From NCBI GenBank assembly GCA_964396385.1, contig CAYNFH010000164.1:1-15449 (forward strand): a stretch of DNA of 15,449 bases, written 5' to 3'. A model generated the notes under the pieces. The model saw nothing but the letters and a program-made list of their open reading frames with translations, did not search any database and was not told the DNA's origin. The position numbers were made by a program, and so were the translations under genes. Positions within the stretch are counted from its first letter, which is position 1. Every line of letters begins with the position of its first letter. This stretch comes from CAYNFH01 sp964396385. Its GTDB lineage: Bacteria; Armatimonadota; Chthonomonadetes; Chthonomonadales; CAJBBX01. Shown here in pieces: positions 1 through 5,246 of the stretch.

Positions 1-1999
1 TCGCGGGTGGCGTAGTGTCTGAGTCATTCCCGGTGCCCGTCTGCTCGCTACCTGCTCCGCGCTCGCCGTGGGGTGCCTTTTCCTGACCCCTTCTCCCCTT
101 CTCCCCTTCTCCCCCTCTATCCAGCTCTATCTGCACCGTCTCCCCCTGCCTCACGCCAGGCGGGAGGAGGGCCAGGCGGGCGACGTTGGAGGTGGTACCC
201 ACAAACCGGCGCTTGCCGGGATCCCAGCGGATGTCGGCGGAGCTGGGCTGGAGCACGTGATCCTGCGCCTCGATGGTGAGCCAGTGACAGCGTGCGGAGA
301 CGCCGGGGCTGGCCGTGTGGAATTCTACGTGGCGTACCTCGTCATCCTCCCGCACGGCGTGGCGGGCGAACATGTCGAACATTGGCGCCCAGTCCACGCA
401 GTCCGCCCCAGGCTCGTCGGAGATGTCCCACCAGTGCCCGGCCCCCTGCTGCACGTAGAAGATGTAGTCGTGGTGGAACTCCGCCAACCGCTTGGCCATC
501 TCCTGCGCCTCTGTGACCGGCACGTTGTCATCCGCGGAGCCGTGCAGGATATAGACGCCTTGCTGGAGATAGTTGCGGATGAGCGCCAGCGTATCGCTGG
601 GGGAGGAGGCGCGCTGGACCATCTGCTGCACCGGGTCCGAACTCTCCGGCGGTTTTGCCCCGAGATAGGTGGAGAAGCTGATCCAGCCGGCGCTGGGGCC
701 GATGGCGGCGAAGAGGTCCGGCAAGGTCGCGCCGATCTGCCAGACCCCGTGCCCGCCCATGGAGTGGCCGGTGAGGTAGACGCGCTCCGGGTCCGTGCGG
801 AGTTCCGCGCGGGCGGCGCCGAGGACCTCCAGCGCGTCCACGCGACCCCAGTCCTCCCAATCGAAGCCGTATGGCCGGCGGTTGGTCGGCGCGACCAGAT
901 AGCACCACGGCTTCGACTCGTACGCGTCCGCCTGGCCGATGGCCTCCACCCCCGCGCCGTGCAGCGTGAGCACGAGGGCCGGCCGCCGGCCCTGCTCCGT
1001 CCGTCCTCCGTCCTCCGTCCTCCGTCCTCCCAGGGGAGAGGCCGGGTTAACCGCATAGTACTGCACGCTGCCGTCGATGCCGCTGACGAAGGTGCGCTTG
1101 TAGGTCTGGCCCGGCTGCCTAACGCGCAGGGTAACGGTGGCCGTATCCAGCGGCCGGCGGCCGGCCCCGCGCGTCAGCTCCAGCCGGATCGTCAGCTTGT
1201 CCTGCTCCGATCCCTGAACTCCAAACCCCGAACCCCGAACCCCCGGCGGAACGCCTCCCGTATCGAACCCCACCTTCCGCACGCTGAGCGGCGGGATCCG
1301 CGGAACGGCGGTGAACGCGCCGGTATCCGTGGTGACGTAAAGGTCCTGGAGCGTGGTGCCGGTGGCGTTTACGATGAGCACCGCGCCCGGCCCGGAGAGC
1401 GTCTCCCCGGCCAGCCGGTCCGGAAGGGTGGCGTCCCGCGTATCAATGATGGCCTCCGCGCGCGGGGGGACGAGCCGCGCCCGCAGCTTGCCCCGGCCCA
1501 CCTGGAACAGGAACCAGTTCCAGCCGGCCCGTACCTGCACTGGAAGCGACACGTACCCGGTGGAGTAGGGATCTCCGGCGCGGGGCTCGCCATTGACATA
1601 GACCACGTTATCCCCCTCCGCCTCCAGGAGCATGACGCGACGGGAGGGGGAGTCGTATGTGACGTATGCGTATCCGCCCTCTAGCGCCGGGTCGCTGAAC
1701 CAGCCGGAAGCGTCGGCGGTGATGGGAGCCCAGGCCTGGCGCGTGCCGTCAGGAAGCGTGACCACCTCTCCGGAACGCGGTGGCGTCCACGTCCCGGCCA
1801 CCAGCCGCGCCTCAATAGCGTCCTGGTGTACTACCGTGCGCCCGTACCGTCCCACGGCCGGAATCGCCAGCGCCTGTCGGAGCTGTACCGTCCCCGCTGG
1901 AATGGGCTGTCCTGCGGCGTAGCCTCCTACATACAGAAGTGCTGCCAGACAAAGAAGAGCGTGAACGGCCCGGGATGTATTGGCGTGATGGGTACTCAT
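1..1999 (-). CDS. Secreted S9-family (prolyl-oligopeptidase-like) esterase/peptidase, partial at the window edge
   Basis: I translated this frame by hand: it is open for 666 codons from ATG at 1999 to the window edge, so the C-terminus is missing. Residues 10-30 form a hydrophobic signal peptide. Residues about 50-190 are a beta-rich region resembling PA14/jelly-roll carbohydrate-binding modules. Residues about 340-550 form an alpha/beta-hydrolase domain. Its likely triad is Ser413 in GHSMGG, Asp490 in HGSADDNV and His522 in GAGHWWD, the pattern of S9 peptidases and related feruloyl or xylan esterases. The substrate cannot be told. Three low-complexity stretches (residues about 252-266, 323-340 and 628-640) are encoded by 7- or 8-base tandem arrays and look like later insertions. 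The RBS is weak. It is the last gene of the minus-strand group, 73 bases after the DUF423 gene. The family call is firm; enzyme specificity is open. Confidence 0.85.
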   Translation of the reverse strand, partial: MSTHHANTSRAVHALLCLAALLYVGGYAAGQPIPAGTVQLRQALAIPAVGRYGRTVVHQDAIEARLVAGTWTPPRSGEVVTLPDGTRQAWAPITADASGWFSDPALEGGYAYVTYDSPSRRVMLLEAEGDNVVYVNGEPRAGDPYSTGYVSLPVQVRAGWNWFLFQVGRGKLRARLVPPRAEAIIDTRDATLPDRLAGETLSGPGAVLIVNATGTTLQDLYVTTDTGAFTAVPRIPPLSVRKVGFDTGGVPPGVRGSGFGVQGSEQDKLTIRLELTRGAGRRPLDTATVTLRVRQPGQTYKRTFVSGIDGSVQYYAVNPASPLGGRRTEDGGRTEQGRRPALVLTLHGAGVEAIGQADAYESKPWCYLVAPTNRRPYGFDWEDWGRVDALEVLGAARAELRTDPERVYLTGHSMGGHGVWQIGATLPDLFAAIGPSAGWISFSTYLGAKPPESSDPVQQMVQRASSPSDTLALIRNYLQQGVYILHGSADDNVPVTEAQEMAKRLAEFHHDYIFYVQQGAGHWWDISDEPGADCVDWAPMFDMFARHAVREDDEVRHVEFHTASPGVSARCHWLTIEAQDHVLQPSSADIRWDPGKRRFVGTTSNVARLALLPPGVRQGETVQIELDRGGEGEKGRRGQEKAPHGERGAGSEQTGTGNDSDTTPPA
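87..118. repeat. Octamer tandem array CCCCTTCT x4
   Basis: Three exact CCCCTTCT copies are followed by one variant, CCCCCTCT. The array lies inside the S9-type gene and encodes the Gly/Glu/Arg/Lys-rich stretch near residue 630, after the recognisable hydrolase domain. Confidence 0.9.
1001..1031. repeat. Heptamer tandem array CCGTCCT x4
   Basis: Four exact heptamers are followed by a partial unit, and a related CTCCGT lies just upstream. The array is in frame in the S9-type gene and encodes the polar GGRRTEDGGRTEQG stretch between the N-terminal module and the catalytic domain. Confidence 0.92.
1214..1246. repeat. Heptamer tandem array (CCGAACC-like units)
   Basis: The units CTGAACT, CCAAACC, CCGAACC, CCGAACC and a partial CCCGGC are consecutive with period 7. 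They are translated on the minus strand as the Gly-rich stretch at residues 252-266 of the S9-type protein. A related motif, CACCYGAA, recurs with period 8 at 5174-5193. Confidence 0.8.
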
Positions 2000-2027
2000 A
2001 GTCCGGCTTTCAGCGGGGCGCGTAGGT

Positions 2028-2055
2028 TTCCCTGCCAGCGGCCGGAACCAGGGAA
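2028..2055. other. Inverted repeat between the DUF423 and S9-type genes
   Basis: Perfect 7-base arms TTCCCTG and CAGGGAA are separated by 14 bases in the 73-base gap between the two minus-strand genes. No T-run follows, so it is at best a weak attenuator or an mRNA processing structure. Confidence 0.35.
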
Positions 2056-2072
2056 GTCACGCATGCACTCGA

Positions 2073-2561
2073 CTATTTCGCAGGGGAGCTCCTGAGTGCC
2101 GCCATGGTGAGAACAGCCCAGGCGGCCAGAAAGCAGAGGCCGCCGAGGGGGGTGATGGCACCGAGGACCCGTACGCCGGTGATGGCAAGGGCATAGAGGC
2201 TGCCGGAGAAGAGGAGGATGCCGGCCAGGAACAGCCACCCGCACCAGGCGCACAACCGCTGCGCCGCCAGCCGCTCACTCAGCAAAGCCACCAGCAGCAG
2301 CGCCAGCGCGTGGAAGAGGTGGTACTGCGCGCCGGTATGGTAGATAGCCAGACTGTCCGCGCTGATCCGGCCGCGTAGCGCGTGCGCCCCAAAGGCGCCC
2401 ATCGCCACGGCCCAGAACGCGTTGGCAGCGCCGAGAGCGACGAAAGTTGAAGGATGAGGGATGAAGGATGAGGGATGGATTCCAGACTGCTGTTCCGACG
2501 CTTCAGGACGGGAGTCACGGCGACTGGAATCGGTCCGTCGAGGGCCGGATTCCGGATTCAT
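2073..2561 (-). CDS. DUF423 family small membrane protein with a repeat-derived N-terminus
   Basis: Residues 40-162 match the DUF423 (YgdD-like) inner-membrane family. They show an ALGAANAF start, GAFGAHALRG, YHTGAQYHLFHALALLL and four hydrophobic segments. The family function is unknown. Typical members are about 120-130 residues and begin almost at the first membrane helix. This one has about 39 extra residues (SGPRRTDSS..., then IHPSSFIPHPSTF) encoded wholly by the inverted heptamer element 2446-2577. No ATG, GTG or TTG occurs in frame between that element and the core, so ATG 2561, itself inside a heptamer, is the only visible start. An AAGG SD-like stretch from the neighbouring heptamer precedes it. 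The gene follows the zinc-ribbon membrane gene after only 9 bases. The DUF423 assignment is strong; the start rests on the absence of alternatives. Confidence 0.88.
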   Translation of the reverse strand: MNPESGPRRTDSSRRDSRPEASEQQSGIHPSSFIPHPSTFVALGAANAFWAVAMGAFGAHALRGRISADSLAIYHTGAQYHLFHALALLLVALLSERLAAQRLCAWCGWLFLAGILLFSGSLYALAITGVRVLGAITPLGGLCFLAAWAVLTMAALRSSPAK

Positions 2562-2577
2562 CCTTCATCCTTAATCT
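2446..2577. repeat. Composite inverted heptamer element over a gene junction
   Basis: The left arm, 2446-2480, is five period-7 units of the GATGAGG/GATGAAG type. The right arm, 2557-2577, is TTCATCC, TTCATCC, TTAATCT, the inverse complement type. The roughly 75-base interior carries GATTCCAG (2477-2484) and its exact complement CTGGAATC (2523-2530), and the 12-mer TCCGGAATCCGG (complement at 2545-2556). The right arm holds the stop codon of the upstream gene (2571-2573) and the start codon of DUF423 (2559-2561). Confidence 0.8.
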
Positions 2578-3494
2578 TCGTTCACCGGCCGGAAGAAGTT
2601 GGAGAACATCCAGCCGGCAAAGCTCAGCGCCACCGAGACGAACGATACGATCTTGAACACGGAGATAAACGCGAAGTACGGTATGATGGTGAGCCAGGAT
2701 GGCGCGTCGTCCGGGAAGCCGAGCGTGAAGACTGCACGGATGAAGATGTGCGAGAGCAGAACCGCCAGCACCGCGAAGTTCCATTCCTGCTTCACAGCCG
2801 CCACCAGGATGTACGCCCCGATACCCGCCACTGGACCGCAGAACCAGCAGATCAATAGCACGGCTGTGCAGTCCAGATAGGCATCGTCAAAGGACGGTAT
2901 GGCCCGCGTGGCGCCCAGTATCAACCCGGACAGGAAGCAGTCCGCCAGCGCCACCCAGAACAGGGAGGAGCGGACGAAGTAGACTTCCACCATGGAGAGG
3001 GCGATGAGCGGGAGCATGATGGCCAGCGCCTTCTCCCACCGCTCACCCGGATCTACGTCCTCCAGAGCCGCTTCGCTGCGGATCATCTGCGCCGTCACGG
3101 CTTGCGTGGGGAGCGTGGAACCAAGGGCTCCAAGGCGGGATCCATACGGCGGCATCCCGGCTGTCCGTGGTGGACCGGGCGGATAGACCGCCACCGTGCG
3201 CTGCTGGCTGGGCGGCGGCATCGGGATGGTGCGGTCTGGAACCGGCGCAGTCCCTCCTGCGCCCGACATGGGAGGAGCCTGCACCGGGTGTCCGGGTGGG
3301 ACGTACGGACCGGGCGCGGCAACAGGTCCCATCGGAGCGCCCCACGGCGCGGCCGGGACCTCCTCTTCGATCACCTCGCCGGTGAGGGCGACGCGCGTCC
3401 GCGTCTGGGTGGGCTGCGGCGCGGCGATGGGCTTCTTGCACCATTCGCACACGTCGGTAAACCGCGTATCCATTCGGCAATGAGGACACAGCAT
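2571..3494 (-). CDS. Zinc-ribbon, proline-rich multi-pass membrane protein, function unknown
   Basis: The 307-residue protein opens with two CxxC pairs, CPHC at residues 3-6 and CEWC at 16-19, a likely zinc ribbon. Residues about 22-135 are disordered and rich in Pro, Gly and Ala. After a short charged helix (EDVDPGERWEKAL), about five hydrophobic segments run from residue 150 to the end, so the ribbon probably lies in the cytoplasm. I recognise no named family; the zinc-ribbon plus disordered linker plus membrane domain layout is common in uncharacterised bacterial proteins. The start is supported by AGAGGGGAG about 9 bases before ATG 3494. It lies downstream of the PsbP-like gene with an 81-base gap holding a heptamer array, and its TAA stop lies inside the next repeat element. 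Function is not assigned. Confidence 0.85.
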   Translation of the reverse strand: MLCPHCRMDTRFTDVCEWCKKPIAAPQPTQTRTRVALTGEVIEEEVPAAPWGAPMGPVAAPGPYVPPGHPVQAPPMSGAGGTAPVPDRTIPMPPPSQQRTVAVYPPGPPRTAGMPPYGSRLGALGSTLPTQAVTAQMIRSEAALEDVDPGERWEKALAIMLPLIALSMVEVYFVRSSLFWVALADCFLSGLILGATRAIPSFDDAYLDCTAVLLICWFCGPVAGIGAYILVAAVKQEWNFAVLAVLLSHIFIRAVFTLGFPDDAPSWLTIIPYFAFISVFKIVSFVSVALSFAGWMFSNFFRPVNED

Positions 3495-3541
3495 TATCGG
3501 GAATCTCCCCTCTGGCCAAGACCGAAGGTCTGGGTTCTGGA

Positions 3542-3575
3542 TTCATCCTTCATCCTTCATCCCTCATCCTTCGTC
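3542..3575. repeat. Heptamer tandem array TTCATCC x5
   Basis: Three exact TTCATCC units, one CTCATCC and one degraded TTCGTCT fill much of the gap between two minus-strand genes, ending right at the stop codon of the PsbP-like gene (3576-3578). It is the same unit family as the element at 2446-2577. A small perfect hairpin, AGACC-gaa-GGTCT, lies next to it (about 3519-3531). Confidence 0.92.
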
Positions 3576-4238
3576 TCACGACCCTCCCTGGGTGATACGG
3601 AGCGTCGCCAGCATCTTCTGGAACGTCGGCTCCAGCTTGCCCTGCATGTCCTTCTGGCAGTAGTAGGTGATCTTTACCCGCCTATCGTTGGGAAGGGCGG
3701 TGAACCGCTTACCCACCATTTCCCGGCTTCCCCAGATGCTTGGCTTCTTAAAGGTGAACGAAGTGGCCAGCGCTTCCATCCCGCTGACGGTCGTTTTCTC
3801 GGTAGTCCCTTCCTGGTAGTCGTCGAACTCCTTCTCCATCACGCCGGCGTACGACTCATGGAGCTGTTCCAGGGGGCTCTTCTTCTTGACCTCGATCTGC
3901 TGCCCGTTCCCCAGCATGGAGCCCAGGTTGTCCATCATGTTGTTGCTGGAGCGGGCGATGTCTCCCATGAGTGAGCCCGCAAAGTCCGTGGAGACGTGCA
4001 GCTCGCTGTTGTTGGCTGGAAGGAACCACACCTCCGTCATGACGTCGTGCTGGGAGTTAGAGTGGGCCCTCCAGTTGGAGGGATGATCGACGGTGATGGT
4101 CTTGTCGTCCGTGGTGAACGAGACCATCTGGCTCGGTTCCGCGATGGCCTGCGGGTGCCGGGCGAAGAGGAAAGTCATTACTAAGATGGCGATGAGAGAC
4201 GGCACCCAGACGATACGGCTCAACACGCGATTGGACAC
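3576..4238 (-). CDS. Exported PsbP/DUF1795-like protein
   Basis: The 220-residue protein has an N-terminal hydrophobic segment (residues about 8-26) ending at AIAEPS, a signal peptide or anchor without a lipobox Cys. The mature part starts with MVSFTTDDKTITVDHPSNW, the beta-strand opening usual in PsbP/Mog1-fold (DUF1795-type) domains. The pattern EGTTEKTTVSGMEALATSF, then a strand with KITYYCQ and a C-terminal helix LEPTFQKMLATLRI, fits that fold. Such domains have no fixed enzymatic role. The start is GTG 4238, chosen because AAAGGAGG (4244-4251) sits 5 bases upstream, the best RBS in the window. It lies 88 bases after the POTRA gene and is probably co-transcribed with it. Family-level confidence is moderate; the existence of the gene is near certain. 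Confidence 0.85.
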   Translation of the reverse strand: MSNRVLSRIVWVPSLIAILVMTFLFARHPQAIAEPSQMVSFTTDDKTITVDHPSNWRAHSNSQHDVMTEVWFLPANNSELHVSTDFAGSLMGDIARSSNNMMDNLGSMLGNGQQIEVKKKSPLEQLHESYAGVMEKEFDDYQEGTTEKTTVSGMEALATSFTFKKPSIWGSREMVGKRFTALPNDRRVKITYYCQKDMQGKLEPTFQKMLATLRITQGGS

Positions 4239-4243
4239 GTTAT

Positions 4244-4251
4244 CCTCCTTT
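4244..4251 (-). promoter_or_regulatory. Strong ribosome binding site fixing a GTG start
   Basis: On the minus strand AAAGGAGG is followed by ATAAC and then GTG TCC. The match to the 16S tail is full-length, and no ATG start competes nearby. Confidence 0.85.
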
Positions 4252-4326
4252 CCGCCTGGTCTCTACGCGGACATCGGTGCTCGCGCTGCTAGGGGCTGTT
4301 TCTGTTTGCGCGACTCGAATCCTCTG

Positions 4327-5079
4327 TTATTTCTCTCGAACCGATACTTCAATGTCCACCACTCCGTCCTCAGTGAACCGGAACCGCGGCTCCGCGCTCT
4401 TGATCCGCCGGTCGCCCACGATGGTGGACAGGTCCTGCCGGAGCGCATTGACGTTGTAGTAGGCGCCGGGTCCGCACTTCAGCCTACCCAGAAGCTCCTC
4501 CTGCCCCACGCGGCGCAGGCCGCTGAAGGTCACGTTACGTACCCTGGCCACCTGGATCGGGATGTTCAGGATGCCGGCCTGGAAGCCGAACTGGTCCGTC
4601 AGAGAGGCATGGTAGCCCTGCTCCTCATAGAGCTCGCGGATCTTGTCCGACAGGTCCTGAAGCTGTTCGGCAAGGAAGGGGCCGCCCACCTTGAGCGGGA
4701 TCTTCTCCATGATTATGGCAGGTGGGATCGGGCCGGAGCCGGTGACGTTGATGCCCATAATGCGGGCCCGGTCCACCGTCCGGATCACAATCCGGGCCAC
4801 GCGGCCGTGGACCTCGCGTGTAATCTCGACCGGCGGCCGTGGGTCGTCGGGATCCGGTTCCAGACCGTGGAGGCGGAGCAGCGACTGCCGCGCGGTCTCC
4901 AACGCAGAGTCCGACGCCGGCATGCCCACCTTCAGACCGGAACGGGCCACCATCACCGCCTCGCTATAGGGCCCATCGCCGGCTACGACGATGTCGGCGA
5001 TGCGCGGCACGTCCGGCGAACCCCACACCGCCATTCTGGAGAGCGCAATGACAAGGTGAATCATCATCAAGGCTCGCAA
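4327..5079 (-). CDS. POTRA-domain exported protein without a beta-barrel
   Basis: The protein is at most 250 residues and consists of tandem POTRA-like modules of the BamA/surface-antigen repeat type. Module one is IADIVVAGDGPYSEAVMV...GLKVGMPASDSALETARQSLLRLHGL (residues about 27-71). Module two is IMGINVTGSGPIPPAIIM through IRELYEEQGYHAS (about 107-160). Module three is VRNVTFSGLRRVGQEELLGRL with the C-terminal DIEVSVREK strand. POTRA domains bind unfolded outer-membrane proteins or partners in the periplasm. BamA/TamA/Omp85 proteins carry a C-terminal barrel of about 300 or more residues; here the gene ends with TAA straight after the last POTRA strand. The start is uncertain: TTG 5079, or ATG 5067 or 5064, which give a short hydrophobic leader. 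No good RBS is visible. It heads the minus-strand group. Confidence 0.82.
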   Translation of the reverse strand: MRALMMIHLVIALSRMAVWGSPDVPRIADIVVAGDGPYSEAVMVARSGLKVGMPASDSALETARQSLLRLHGLEPDPDDPRPPVEITREVHGRVARIVIRTVDRARIMGINVTGSGPIPPAIIMEKIPLKVGGPFLAEQLQDLSDKIRELYEEQGYHASLTDQFGFQAGILNIPIQVARVRNVTFSGLRRVGQEELLGRLKCGPGAYYNVNALRQDLSTIVGDRRIKSAEPRFRFTEDGVVDIEVSVREK

Positions 5080-5246
5080 ATCTGGGGCCGCACAATTCTC
5101 CTCCCTGCCCCTCCGCTACCAGCATCTACTTCTACAGGATTCGTGTTCTTCCTCGCGCGAATGTAACGACTAGCACCCGAACACCTGAACACCCCCTCCC
5201 CAAAGTTGGGGGCCGCGGGCAACGCCTGAACACCAGGAGTTCCACC
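5080..5246. other. Divergent intergenic region between the POTRA and esterase genes
   Basis: This 167-base stretch should hold promoters for both directions, but I see no convincing -35/-10 pair. Octamer-like CACCCGAA-CACCTGAA units (5174-5193) and a small palindromic element fill the right half. Confidence 0.6.
5184..5234. repeat. Palindromic element flanked by the direct repeat CCTGAACACC
   Basis: CCTGAACACC occurs at 5184-5193 and again at 5225-5234. The 31 bases between hold the core CTCCCCAAAGTTGGGGG (5196-5212), able to fold as CCCCA-AAGT-TGGGG. The same CCCCAAAGTTGGGGG core recurs inside dsbD (12757-12771). The direct repeats could be a target-site duplication or simply part of the neighbouring period-8 array. 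Confidence 0.65.

Noticed and set aside
325..1056. A 243-codon minus-strand frame
   Set aside because: It is a shifted frame within the S9-type gene, full of Arg and Ser as expected of GC-rich shadow frames.
68..1684. A 538-codon plus-strand open frame
   Set aside because: It is antisense to the S9-type gene, whose minus-strand frame carries the triad and signal peptide. The plus-strand product is Arg/Pro/His-rich with no domain.
3542..3575. CRISPR-like array, considered for all the tandem arrays
   Set aside because: The units are 7-8 bases and head-to-tail without unique spacers, and no cas genes are present.
3102..5166. Plus-strand frames 3102-3974 and 4093-5166
   Set aside because: They are antisense to the membrane, PsbP-like and POTRA genes, which have good starts and domain patterns.
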